The notes: generated by a model from the letters alone, not told the origin. Shown: positions 32,289-40,500, numbered from the stretch's first letter. The stretch: 64,000 nucleotides of DNA from an uncultured Oscillospiraceae bacterium (GCA_947627325.1 CANQVO010000002.1:186001-250000), one strand, 5' to 3'. Numbers and translations: made by a program.

Positions 32289-33076
32289 GAGGGGCCGGTC
32301 TTGCTCTGGTTCGTCTTCTCCGGGGAGCGGAGTTCGGCCCGCACCCGTTTGGCGATGGCGGTGAGGAAGGCGGTGTTGGTGATGTGGCCCCGCTGGGTGT
32401 CCGCCAGGTTGAAATAGGTCTCCAGGACGTGGACGCTGTTGTGGGTAAAGACCCGGCTGGTCAAGGTGCGAAGGCACCGCTCCACCTGCTCGGGCTTTTC
32501 CAGGCCGTGGAGTTGGGCGATGGCCCCGTAGAGTTCCGTGATGACCTTGCGGCGCATGACCAACTCCGGGTCCCGCACCAGGATCCGCACGGCGTCCAAG
32601 GTATAGTAGTAGCCCTTCTTGTTGGCCGGGGCGCTGATGGTCTGGAGGATCTGGGCGGTGTGGGCGTCGATCTCCTCGTCCGTAGCCATCGTCCGGGGCG
32701 GCTGGATGAGCTCTACGGCCCGCCGCACCAGAAGTTCATCGGGACAGGGCAGCAGGATGCTGTACTGGGCGCCGGTGAGCAAGGCGTGCTGGGCCAGGTA
32801 GCCGTTATAGGTGGTCAGGTAGACGCACCGGGTGTTGGGCAGCGGAAATTCCCGCAGACGCCGGAGGACCTCCAGGCCGTCGATCTTGTCCAGCACCCCG
32901 TAGATCAGCACCAGATCCGGCTGGAGCGACACCACCTGCCGCAGGCAGTCCAGGCCGTCATGGGTCGTGTGGCATATGGAGAAGAAACCGCTGTTTTCCA
33001 AAAGCGCGGCGATGCGCCGCTGTTCCTCCGGGAGCGGGTGCGCGATGATCGCTTGCCAGGTGTTTTTTCTCTCCAT
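32285..33076 (-). CDS. Spo0A-like response regulator with degenerate receiver
   Basis: 263 residues. The C-terminal half (about 140-263: KKGYYYTLDAVRILV, KVITELYGAIAQLHG, QVERCLRTLTS, TNTAFLTAIAKRVRAEL) aligns with the Spo0A DNA-binding domain. The N-terminal half keeps the CheY-like layout (QPDLVLIYGVLDKIDGLEVL) but Tyr59 replaces the phosphoacceptor Asp, His13-Pro14 replace the acidic pair, and the Lys of the KP motif is missing (LLPCP). It cannot be phosphorylated in the normal way, so it is probably a paralogue acting constitutively or as a modulator of sporulation genes. Confidence 0.85.
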   Translation of the reverse strand: MERKNTWQAIIAHPLPEEQRRIAALLENSGFFSICHTTHDGLDCLRQVVSLQPDLVLIYGVLDKIDGLEVLRRLREFPLPNTRCVYLTTYNGYLAQHALLTGAQYSILLPCPDELLVRRAVELIQPPRTMATDEEIDAHTAQILQTISAPANKKGYYYTLDAVRILVRDPELVMRRKVITELYGAIAQLHGLEKPEQVERCLRTLTSRVFTHNSVHVLETYFNLADTQRGHITNTAFLTAIAKRVRAELRSPEKTNQSKTGPS

Positions 33077-33139
33077 AACCTTTCATCCCTTATTTTTAGT
33101 ATGGTCGCGGCGAAAAAGCGGGGATCCTGCCGCAAGACC

Positions 33140-33168
33140 ATGCTAGCACGTCGGGGGCAAAAAATCAA
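33140..33168 (-). promoter_or_regulatory. Probable promoter of the Spo0A-like gene
   Basis: Minus strand TTGATT (33168-33163), 17 bp, TAGCAT (33145-33140), about 65 bp before the start. Confidence 0.5.
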
Positions 33169-33204
33169 GAGCTTTTATGCAATTTTTTTAATAAAAAATT
33201 GAAA

Positions 33205-33221
33205 TTCGACAGGTTTCGACG
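33205..33221 (-). promoter_or_regulatory. Two tandem 0A boxes
   Basis: TTCGACA (33205-33211), the complement of the consensus TGTCGAA, and TTCGACG (33215-33221), a 6/7 match, are exactly 10 bp apart. They lie upstream of the promoter of the Spo0A-like gene. Confidence 0.65.
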
Positions 33222-33265
33222 GATTTTTGCAAACAAATTTAAGGCATATTTCTCCTGGAAAAGTG

Positions 33266-33301
33266 GATCGACCCTCCGCCCGTTCCGGCGGAGGGTCGAT
33301 C
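33266..33301. repeat. 15-bp perfect inverted repeat
   Basis: GATCGACCCTCCGCC and GGCGGAGGGTCGATC flank a six-base loop, with no T-tract on either side. The rest of 33222-33440 shows no gene. Confidence 0.7.
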
Positions 33302-33440
33302 ACTGGAGAGAAAAAAGAGAAAGAGAGAAGAGAGATGTCGGGGTCGTTTCCTCCCCCAACGTGGTCCATGATACCATGTTTTTCAGGAAATTGATGGACA
33401 GATTTTCAACGACTTGTGAACAATTTGTGAATCTACGCCG

Positions 33441-33686
33441 CTATGTCTCGTGTTCCATGGTCCAGTGGGCTTTTAGCTCGGGGTCCAGCTCGGTGCCGTC
33501 CAGGACGGCGTTGGCGTAAAAGGGCCCGTCGTGGTTGACCAGGTTGATGGTCTGATCCCGCAGGGCGGCCAGGGTGTCGATTTGATCGCCCATGGTGCGG
33601 TGGATGGTCTTTTGCGCCTGCAGGGGCAGGCAGTTGAAGAGTCGGGCCGCCTCCCTGTCCCGCTGTAAAAGCTCGTCCAGCTTCAT
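33441..33686 (-). CDS. Hypothetical small acidic protein
   Basis: Not recognised. 81 residues, helical and acidic (MKLDELLQRDREAARLF, QIDTLAALRDQTINLVNH), soluble, without cysteine pairs or membrane segments. ATG 33686 with GAGGTG 6 nt upstream is preferred over a GTG that overlaps that site. It lies downstream of the split spore hydrolase in the same direction; if the element excises, it could be the last gene of that operon. Confidence 0.65.
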   Translation of the reverse strand: MKLDELLQRDREAARLFNCLPLQAQKTIHRTMGDQIDTLAALRDQTINLVNHDGPFYANAVLDGTELDPELKAHWTMEHET

Positions 33687-33752
33687 GTCTTTCACCTCTC
33701 CCCTAGCTTTCCCGCCCTTTTCGGGTTTATGCCTGGTCCTGCCAGGGGCCGT

Positions 33753-34235
33753 TCAACTTCCCGGGCGGATGCTGTACTCGTCGGCCAGGACCACCCAGTT
33801 TTGCGGGAAGGGGCGCATCAGATTCCAGTACCCCGCGCCGTAGAGGCCGTATTCCGGGATGAGGGCCAGCTTGGCCTGGATGCTCCGGGCGTCCTCGAAC
33901 CAGACCTCGTGCTCCCTCCCCTGCTCGTCCGTGTAGCGGAACCAGGGGCTCTGGGCGGTCTGGTCGTATTGGATGGGGACGTTGTAGCGCAGGGCCAGCT
34001 GGACGGCGTACTGGTTGGAGATGGAGGTGGCCTTGCTCTCCCCCTGGACGAAGGGCAGGGGCCAGTCGTAGCCGTAGTTGGGCACCCCCAGCCAGAGCTT
34101 GCCAGCGGGGATCTCGGAGAGGGCGTATTCCACCACCCGGCGCACGTTGGGCAGCGGCGCCACCGCCATGGGCGGGCCGTAGGTGTAGCCCCACTCGTAT
34201 GGATGGTACATCTTATCACACAAGCCGCAAAGCAT
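33753..34235 (-). CDS. C-terminal fragment of interrupted GH18 spore hydrolase (YaaH/SleL type)
   Basis: The genuine hydrolase codons run from about 34199 down to 33753 (EWGYTYGPPMAVAPLPNVRR, LWLGVPNYGYDWPLPF, WFEDARSIQAKLALIPEYGL, GAGYWNL), the second half of a GH18 barrel. The first 13 codons come from the inserted element. The N-terminal part is at 43938-44783. Joining at the shared TA gives LLLMTYEWGYTYG in frame. Alone the fragment lacks the catalytic Glu and a proper ribosome-binding site, so it is probably silent until excision. Confidence 0.85.
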   Translation of the reverse strand: MLCGLCDKMYHPYEWGYTYGPPMAVAPLPNVRRVVEYALSEIPAGKLWLGVPNYGYDWPLPFVQGESKATSISNQYAVQLALRYNVPIQYDQTAQSPWFRYTDEQGREHEVWFEDARSIQAKLALIPEYGLYGAGYWNLMRPFPQNWVVLADEYSIRPGS

Positions 34236-34340
34236 TGATATAAAAGAATTTCAACGGTGTCTGCACACTTTTTTAGGGCCGTTTTGGCGTAGATTCAGCA
34301 ATACACATTTGTTTAGGGGCTCACTCCTCTAAGGCCCCGT

Positions 34341-34419
34341 AGCAGAGGTGGCGGAGGAAGTCAAGGGTATACAAGCGGTCTGCGCCCGCCCTTGGTTTTC
34401 TCCACCACCTCTGCTTTTT
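34341..34419 (+). terminator. Long 27-bp imperfect hairpin with T-tract near the left end
   Basis: 34341-34367 pairs with 34389-34415 (GCAGAGGTGG opposite CCACCTCTGC), then TTTTT. It may insulate the cargo from outside transcription, or be a small structured RNA. A second small hairpin GGGGC/GCCCC precedes it (34316-34337). The rest of 34200-34478 holds no gene. Confidence 0.6.
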
Positions 34420-34478
34420 GGCAATTAAGGGCAAGCAGGCCGCGCTGTGGCTACTCGCCCGCTTTGAATCTTAGACTG

Positions 34479-34507
34479 AAAATATACCTCAATTTGAGGT
34501 ATATTTT
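34479..34507. repeat. Element palindrome, copy 1
   Basis: Perfect 14-bp arms containing ACCTCAA and TTGAGGT around one base. Related copies occur at 35212, 37347, 37374, 41796 and 41985. Confidence 0.75.
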
Positions 34508-34522
34508 CTAAGTAAAAATAGC

Positions 34523-34551
34523 TTGCTATTGTATAGACAATAGCATATAAT
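34523..34551 (+). promoter_or_regulatory. Toxin-antitoxin promoter with palindromic operator
   Basis: TTGCTA (34523-34528), 17 bp, TATAAT (34546-34551). GCTATTGT (34525-34532) and ACAATAGC (34537-34544) form a perfect palindrome in the spacer, where the antitoxin complex would block polymerase. Confidence 0.75.
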
Positions 34552-34575
34552 AAATGCGGAAAGGATGTGACCAAT

Positions 34576-34881
34576 ATGGCAAAGGACGCCAATGTATTTG
34601 CGAGGGTGGATGCGGGAATGAAGGAGCAGGCGGAGGGAATTTTGTCCCAGTTGGGCCTACCCATGTCCAATGCGATCAACCTGTTTCTAAACCAAGTCGT
34701 TCTCCGCCGGGGCTTACCGTTTGAGGTGACTCTTCCGATTGGTGCGCCTCTGGCCTTGGGAAGCATGACACATGAGCAGATCGACGCCGAAATCAAAAAA
34801 GGCGTTGACGCTTGCCGGGAGGGGCAGGTAAAGCCGGCAGATCAGGCGTTTCAAGAGATTGAGGCGGAGCTGAACCGATGA
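34576..34881 (+). CDS. DinJ/RelB-family antitoxin
   Basis: 101 residues. MAKDANVFARVDAGMKEQAE and GLPMSNAINLFLNQVVLRRGLPFEV (in parts) are the ribbon-helix-helix DinJ signature; the C-terminal half (IDAEIKKGVDACREGQ) would wrap and neutralise the toxin. ATG 34576 is preferred to a GTG three codons upstream that touches the Shine-Dalgarno AAAGGA. It overlaps the toxin gene by four bases and likely autoregulates through the palindromic operator. Confidence 0.9.
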   Translation: MAKDANVFARVDAGMKEQAEGILSQLGLPMSNAINLFLNQVVLRRGLPFEVTLPIGAPLALGSMTHEQIDAEIKKGVDACREGQVKPADQAFQEIEAELNR

Positions 34882-35198
34882 AAGAATACACCGTAGAGAT
34901 CACAACTCCAGCCCAGCAGGATCTGCGCGCTATTGTCCTGTATATTCGAGATGTTCTCCAAGCGCCGACTGCCGCACAAAATCTGCTACAACAGATTCGG
35001 GAAGAAGTCCACGGACTCTCTCATATGCCGGAGCGGTATCCGCTGTGGGAGGACGAGCCATGGCACAGTCAGGGACTCCGAAAACTGGTAGTCAAAAAGT
35101 ATGTTGTGCTGTATCTGATTGCGGAGCAGCGGCAAGCCGTCCAAATTGCACGTGTTTTCTATGGCGGACGAGATATTAACGCCCAGCTTCAAGAGTAA
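34878..35198 (+). CDS. RelE/ParE-family toxin
   Basis: 106 residues, compact RelE/ParE fold: YTVEITTPAQQDLRAIVLYI, MPERYPLWEDEPW, LRKLVVKKYVVLYLI and a final VQIARVFYGGRDI strand. RelE-type toxins cut mRNA at the ribosome, ParE-type ones poison gyrase; the RDI ending and GLRKL segment are found in both, so the target is undecided. It overlaps the antitoxin gene (ATGA). Confidence 0.88.
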   Translation: MKEYTVEITTPAQQDLRAIVLYIRDVLQAPTAAQNLLQQIREEVHGLSHMPERYPLWEDEPWHSQGLRKLVVKKYVVLYLIAEQRQAVQIARVFYGGRDINAQLQE

Positions 35199-35211
35199 TT
35201 GGGGCAATGTC

Positions 35212-35240
35212 GAAATGTGCCTCAAATCGAGGCACATTTC
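35212..35240. repeat. Element palindrome, copy 2
   Basis: Perfect 12-bp arms GAAATGTGCCTC/GAGGCACATTTC with a five-base loop, directly after the toxin gene; probably its terminator. Confidence 0.75.
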
Positions 35241-35306
35241 TTCTTGCTTTTTCGACTAAACTTTGCCATAATGGAACAAACGCATGATAGAAAGGAGGGG
35301 GGGTGC

Positions 35307-37226
35307 TTGAAAGGTTATGAGGAAAAGCGCCCGTCCGATGAAACGGTTGACCCTGACATGGGGGTAGTGAAAAGGTCTGCCTGGACTAAGGAAGAGGAAG
35401 AAATAGTACTAAAACACTATGGCACAATGCCCGTTAAAGAATTACAGGAAAAGTATCTACCCAACAAAACCGTGCCGGCTGTTAGCGGTAAAGCACGTAG
35501 CTTGGGCATCACATCAACAGGATCTACATTTTGGACCGAAAAGGAAGATGAAATATTAAAAAAATATTATGGTAAGATACCAAATAAAGAATTAAAAGAA
35601 AAATATCTGCCAGATAAAACGGCATCTGCTATATCTCACAGGGCAAAAAGGCTTGGCATTAAGTCAGTCCAGGCGAAAGAAGCCTGGACTAAAGAAAATG
35701 AAGAAATAATACGAAAACACTATGGTACAATGTCAGTTAAAGAATTGCGGGAAGTTTTTCTACCTAACAGATCAGAACAGGCTATTAGAACGAAAGCATC
35801 CGAACTTGGCCTCGCATTAGTAAAAAACGTTGTCTGGACTGAAAGGGAGCTTAAAAAGCTACAAAAATACTATGGGGAAATCTCAAATGAAGCGTTACAG
35901 AAAACCTATTTGCCCGACAGAACAGTAGAGGCTATTGTTGGGAAAGCATCTGAGCTTGGTCTCACAGTAAAGACCCCCGACTGGACTGAAGAAGAGGATG
36001 AAATATTAAAAAAGTACTATGGTAAAATGCCAACTAAGGAATTACAAAAAGCATACTTACGCAACAGAACGATAGGTGCTATTGGTGGAAGAGCGGGGCT
36101 CCTTGGTATTAGGTCATCAAGGAGTCCCGCCTGGACTGACAAAGATGATGAAATATTAAAAAAATATTATGGTAAGATACCAAATAAAGAATTAAAAGAA
36201 AAATATCTGCCTAATAGAACAGCACAGGCTATATGGAACAGAGCAAATAGCCTTGGCATTGCACTAATAAGAAACCCGGATTGGACTGAAGAAGAACTTG
36301 ATAATTTGCGAAAACAATATGGTAAAATGCCAATTGAGGAATTACAGGGAAAATATCTGCCTAACAGAACAATACACGCCATACAAACAAAAGCACGTAT
36401 TTTAGGCGTTGCATCAAAAAGAGGTTTGACCGGGGTAAACAAAGAAAAGGAAGATGATTTAGATTCCGCTAACCCCGCAGTTACATTGTTGCCTACCATG
36501 CATAATAGCACTCCATTCTCTGATTGGCTATCTCAGAATATCAAACTCCCTGAGAGTTCTATTGTTGCATACACTAATGCAGTAGGAACAGTATCGAAGG
36601 AAATGTATCAAAAAGGCATAATTCAAAAACCACTTGAAAATATGTCTCTGCTTGAGCTTGATTTTGCAATCTCTCATATCATAAGCGACACAGATTTTAC
36701 TACAAAGGATATTCGCGAAAAACATAAGTATCGCAATGCACTCAAGCAATACCGCTATTTTCTTAATGCCACAGCTGAGGATGCGGGCGACCGTGCTTAT
36801 ATGGAGATGATAGAGAACGACAGACAAATTCCGGAAACTGAGAAAACAGCTATCATTAAATCACGGATAGGTCAAGGCGCATTTAGAGAATCCCTTATAA
36901 AAAAATATAATGGGCGTTGTGTTATAACGGGAATCAATCATCTTGAGTTGCTTGTTGCAAGCCACATTAAGCCATGGGCGGCCAGCTCTAATCAAGAGCG
37001 CTTAAGTGTTGATAACGGACTTCTCCTTAGTGCTACATATGACAAACTCTTTGACCAAGGTCTTATTACATTTGATCAACATGGCGGAATTCTCCTTTCT
37101 TCTCGAATTAGTACTGAAAATATTAAACTGCTGGGACTATCCCAAGGCATAAGGTTTAACCTTCAAATGAATAAAAGTATGGAGGAATACCTTTCCTATC
37201 ACAGAGATGTGGTATTTGTAGAATAG
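35307..37226 (+). CDS. HNH endonuclease with seven tandem Myb/SANT-like repeats
   Basis: 639 residues from TTG 35307 (AAGGAGG 8 nt upstream; an ATG at 35271 has no such site). Residues about 20-375 are seven repeats of 49-50 residues with pattern WTxEE-x-L-Y-G-x-L-LPNRT-AI-x-A-LG, each resembling a Myb/SANT helix-turn-helix. A helical middle domain follows (FSDWLSQNIKLPESSIVAYT), then an HNH_2 nuclease (CVITGINHLELLVASHIKPW, NGLLLSATYDKLFDQGLITF). DNA repeats 1-2 and 6 share about 65 identical bases. Coding is AT-rich. Location beside a restriction-modification gene suggests a nuclease that scans or clamps invading DNA; function is inferred. Confidence 0.8.
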   Translation: MKGYEEKRPSDETVDPDMGVVKRSAWTKEEEEIVLKHYGTMPVKELQEKYLPNKTVPAVSGKARSLGITSTGSTFWTEKEDEILKKYYGKIPNKELKEKYLPDKTASAISHRAKRLGIKSVQAKEAWTKENEEIIRKHYGTMSVKELREVFLPNRSEQAIRTKASELGLALVKNVVWTERELKKLQKYYGEISNEALQKTYLPDRTVEAIVGKASELGLTVKTPDWTEEEDEILKKYYGKMPTKELQKAYLRNRTIGAIGGRAGLLGIRSSRSPAWTDKDDEILKKYYGKIPNKELKEKYLPNRTAQAIWNRANSLGIALIRNPDWTEEELDNLRKQYGKMPIEELQGKYLPNRTIHAIQTKARILGVASKRGLTGVNKEKEDDLDSANPAVTLLPTMHNSTPFSDWLSQNIKLPESSIVAYTNAVGTVSKEMYQKGIIQKPLENMSLLELDFAISHIISDTDFTTKDIREKHKYRNALKQYRYFLNATAEDAGDRAYMEMIENDRQIPETEKTAIIKSRIGQGAFRESLIKKYNGRCVITGINHLELLVASHIKPWAASSNQERLSVDNGLLLSATYDKLFDQGLITFDQHGGILLSSRISTENIKLLGLSQGIRFNLQMNKSMEEYLSYHRDVVFVE

Positions 37227-37346
37227 ATCACAGGTAGCTGTCTGCCCTTCTGCTGAGATAGTGAGTATTTCGCCACTCGGGGCGCGAGTGTGACGGCGGG
37301 GGTAGGGCAATCTTGCCCCCGTTGTTTTTTGCGGTGGAAAAACATC

Positions 37347-37401
37347 CCTCAACTTGAGGCAAGTTTTCAGCCAAAATGCACCTCAATTTTGAGGTGCATT
37401 T
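37347..37401. repeat. Element palindrome, copies 3 and 4
   Basis: CCTCAA-C-TTGAGG (37347-37359) and 13-bp arms AAATGCACCTCAA/TTGAGGTGCATTT (37374-37401), back to back after the HNH gene. Confidence 0.7.
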
Positions 37402-37422
37402 CTTGTGGAGAAATGGAAATGG

Positions 37423-37597
37423 GGCGGTGAGCCGCAAAGCGGGTCACCGCCTTAATAACAAATCAGCGTAAAGGCCGCAGGCCGTCAAGGGCGGGCGAAG
37501 CCCGTTCATTTTACCCTTGACGGTCTACGGCCTTTATGCTACACAGGGGTTTCAGGGGCTTTGCCCCTGAACAGCGGAATTTTGCTGTCAAAATTCC
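37423..37597. other. Cluster of four hairpins in the gap before the methyltransferase gene
   Basis: GGCGGTGA/TCACCGCC (37423-37451); a 26-bp arm pair 37466-37491 with 37514-37539 enclosing CGGGC-GAA-GCCCG; TTCAGGGGC/GCCCCTGAA (37551-37571); GGAATTTTG/CAAAATTCC (37576-37597). No ORF is credible. It could be a structured leader, a transcription insulator or a recombination site. Confidence 0.65.
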
Positions 37598-37719
37598 ATG
37601 CTGGCGGGAACATTGACATGAAAATTACATTTTACTATGCGAATGAAAGAAAAATATGATATACTGATTTTAATCAAGCAAGTTTGAAAACCCAATTTTA
37701 GGGGGAATTGATGTGACAG

Positions 37720-40500
37720 GTGCAGAACAAAGAACTGCTGCCAAACAATTTATTGGCCGGTGGACAGGCCGGGGCGATGAAAAGCAGGAGACAAGCCTGT
37801 TTTCTGCTCCAAAATGTGTTTGGGGTAGAAAATCCTACGGACTACATTGCCTTTGAAGTCCCTGTTAAACTGGATCACACCAGCTTTATTGACGGCCTCA
37901 TTTCTGCTACTCATGTCCTGATCGAGCAAAAAGGCCAAGATATTGATTTAACGAAAGGCTATAAGCAGTCCGACGGCTCTATGCTCACCCCCTACGGTCA
38001 GGCTCGCCGCTATGCAGGGAATTTGCCCCATAGCGAAAACCCTCGCTGGATCGTAGTCTGCAATTTCCAGAGTTTTGAGATACATGACATGAACCGCCCC
38101 AATGATGAACCCGAAGTGGTAGCCTTATCTGAACTGGAAAAAGAATATCACCGCTTGGGCTTTCTGGTAGATACCGGGAAGGAAAACATCAAAAAGGAAA
38201 TGGAAATCTCCCTCCAGGCCGGTCAGCTTGTAGGGGTGCTGTACGACGCCCTCTTAAAGCAGTACAAGGAGCCTGACGACCCGGAAACGCTGAAAAGTCT
38301 GAACGCCCTCTGTGTCCGCTTGGTATTCTGCCTCTATGCCGAGGACGCCGGGATCTTTGGCGCTCATCTGATGTTCCATGACTATTTGAAAGCCCATGAA
38401 GGCGAAGCCCGCCGTGCCCTCATAGACCTGTTCAAAGTCCTGGACACGAAGTTGGAGGATCGAGATCCCTATATGGACGAGGACTTGGCCGCTTTCCCCT
38501 ATGTCAATGGCGGCCTATTTGCCGACGAAACCGTCATCATTCCCCGGCTCACCCCGGAGATCGTTGACCTTATACTGACCAAGGCCAGCGAAGACTTTGA
38601 CTGGTCGGATATTTCCCCCACTATTTTTGGCGCGGTGTTTGAAAGTACCTTGAACCCAGAGACCCGGAGAAGCGGCGGGATGCACTATACCAGTATTGAG
38701 AATATCCACAAGGTCATTGACCCGCTGTTTCTGGACGATTTGAAAGCGGAGTTAGAAGAAATCAAAGGAATTGCAGTGGAGCGGATACGCAAAGCCAAGC
38801 TGGAGGCCTATCAAAAGAAGTTGGCGGGTCTCACATTCCTTGACCCGGCCTGTGGCTCCGGGAACTTTTTGACAGAGACCTACATATCCCTGCGGCGCTT
38901 GGAAAACGAGACCATTTCACTTATTATAGCAGCAACAAAGGGCCAAGTGGAGGGGCAAATCATGCTGGGTGACGGAAAAGTCGTCAACCCCATTCAAGTA
39001 TCCATTGGACAATTTTACGGTATTGAAATCAATGACTTTGCTGTGACGGTTGCAAAGACTGCCCTGTGGATCGCGGAGAGCCAGATGATGAAGGAGACCG
39101 AGGATGTGGTACATATGCCCTTGGACTTCCTGCCGCTGAAATCCTATGCCAACATCACCGAGGACAACGCCCTGCGGCTGGATTGGGAAAGCGTGGTTTC
39201 CAAGGTCAAGCTGAACTACATTATGGGTAATCCGCCCTTCGTGGGAGCGCGGATGATGGATACGGCCCAAAAGGAGGATTTAAACGCAGTCTTTCCCGGT
39301 TGGAAGAACGCCGGAAATCTGGATTATGTCTCTTGCTGGTACAAGAAAGCAGCGGAGCTTATGGAGGGAACGGCTATCCGCTCAGCTCTGGTGTCCACCA
39401 ACTCCGTTACTCAGGGTGAGGCCGTGGCAAACCTATGGAAGCCCCTCTTTGAGTCCGGGGTTCATATTGACTTTGCCCATCGGACTTTCCGCTGGGACAG
39501 CGAGGCAAAAATCAAGGCCCATGTCCATTGTGTTATTGTGGGATTTAGCGTTGCACCCAACGACGGCCCACGAGTGATTTATTCGTCAGATAGGCCCCAG
39601 ATTGCAAAGAATATTAACGCCTATCTTTTTGATGGCGATAATGTATTCATTGAAAACCGCAAGAAACCAATATGTGATGTTCCAGAAATGGTATTTGGAA
39701 ATACTCCTATTGATGATGGCAATTTGATCATTGAGGCAGATGATTTAGAAACGTTCTTAGAAGAAGAACCGGAGGCCCAAAAATACATTCGTCAGTTAGT
39801 TGGCTCAAGAGAATTTATCAACAACTTAAAGCGGTACTGTTTGTGGTTTGTTGGTGCGAATCCAGCAGATTTGCGAAAAATGCCAACAGTTATGAAACGA
39901 ATACAGGCAGTACAAGAGATGCGGGAGAATAGCAAACGAGGTGCTACGGCAAAACTTGCAGACACGCCAAGCCTTTTTGGAGAAATTCGTCAACCAACAG
40001 CAGGCAATTATTTGATTATTCCACTTACTTCCAGTGAGCGGAGACGGTATATTCCAATTGGATTTATGCCGTGTACTGTTATCACGACAAACCTTGTACA
40101 AATGTTGCCTGATGCAACCTTATATCATTTTGGAATACTTACGAGCAATGTCAGCAACGCTTGGATGCGTACAGTATGTGGCCGCTTGAAAAGCGATTAC
40201 CGTTATACTATTACAAATGTCTACAACAACTTTCCTTGGCCTACTCCCACCGACGAGCAGAAGGCTAAAATTGAGCAAACCGCGCAGGCCATTTTGGACG
40301 CGCGTGCCCTATATCCAGATAGTAGCCTTGCTGATCTCTATGACGAGTTGATTATGCCCCAAGAGTTACGCAAGGCCCACCAGGAAAATGATAAAGCCGT
40401 CATGCAGGCGTATGGGTTTTCTGTTAAGGATATGACTGAAAGCAAGTGCGTGGCGGAGCTGATGAAGATGTATCAACGTTTGGTGGAGGTGATAAAATAA
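37720..40500 (+). CDS. MmeI-like (type IIG/IIL) restriction-methyltransferase, N-terminal frameshift
   Basis: 926 residues. Near the N-terminus Asp58, Glu69 and Lys71 (IDGLISATHVLIEQK) fit a PD-(D/E)xK nuclease; then a helical spacer; SAM motif I DPACGSGNF near residue 377; catalytic NPPF near 503 (N6-adenine type); and a C-terminal target-recognition domain ending NNFPWP. One chain would both methylate and cut. Oddity: a better start, GTG 37713 with AGGGGG 7 nt upstream, encodes MTGAEQRTAAKQFIGRW, typical of this family, but runs out of frame near 37800-37810. The restriction activity may be lost or switched. Confidence 0.82.
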   Translation: MQNKELLPNNLLAGGQAGAMKSRRQACFLLQNVFGVENPTDYIAFEVPVKLDHTSFIDGLISATHVLIEQKGQDIDLTKGYKQSDGSMLTPYGQARRYAGNLPHSENPRWIVVCNFQSFEIHDMNRPNDEPEVVALSELEKEYHRLGFLVDTGKENIKKEMEISLQAGQLVGVLYDALLKQYKEPDDPETLKSLNALCVRLVFCLYAEDAGIFGAHLMFHDYLKAHEGEARRALIDLFKVLDTKLEDRDPYMDEDLAAFPYVNGGLFADETVIIPRLTPEIVDLILTKASEDFDWSDISPTIFGAVFESTLNPETRRSGGMHYTSIENIHKVIDPLFLDDLKAELEEIKGIAVERIRKAKLEAYQKKLAGLTFLDPACGSGNFLTETYISLRRLENETISLIIAATKGQVEGQIMLGDGKVVNPIQVSIGQFYGIEINDFAVTVAKTALWIAESQMMKETEDVVHMPLDFLPLKSYANITEDNALRLDWESVVSKVKLNYIMGNPPFVGARMMDTAQKEDLNAVFPGWKNAGNLDYVSCWYKKAAELMEGTAIRSALVSTNSVTQGEAVANLWKPLFESGVHIDFAHRTFRWDSEAKIKAHVHCVIVGFSVAPNDGPRVIYSSDRPQIAKNINAYLFDGDNVFIENRKKPICDVPEMVFGNTPIDDGNLIIEADDLETFLEEEPEAQKYIRQLVGSREFINNLKRYCLWFVGANPADLRKMPTVMKRIQAVQEMRENSKRGATAKLADTPSLFGEIRQPTAGNYLIIPLTSSERRRYIPIGFMPCTVITTNLVQMLPDATLYHFGILTSNVSNAWMRTVCGRLKSDYRYTITNVYNNFPWPTPTDEQKAKIEQTAQAILDARALYPDSSLADLYDELIMPQELRKAHQENDKAVMQAYGFSVKDMTESKCVAELMKMYQRLVEVIK

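Noticed and set aside
33266-33301. Terminator for the Spo0A-like or the small hypothetical gene
   Set aside because: It lies upstream of the former and upstream of the latter's start on the same strand, and has no T-tract; kept only as a repeat.
34341-34419. tRNA- or tmRNA-like fold
   Set aside because: One long stem without cloverleaf arms, anticodon or CCA-type end.
35370-36420. Regular repeats that could suggest a CRISPR array
   Set aside because: The roughly 150-bp period is in-frame protein repetition with no constant spacer-repeat structure.
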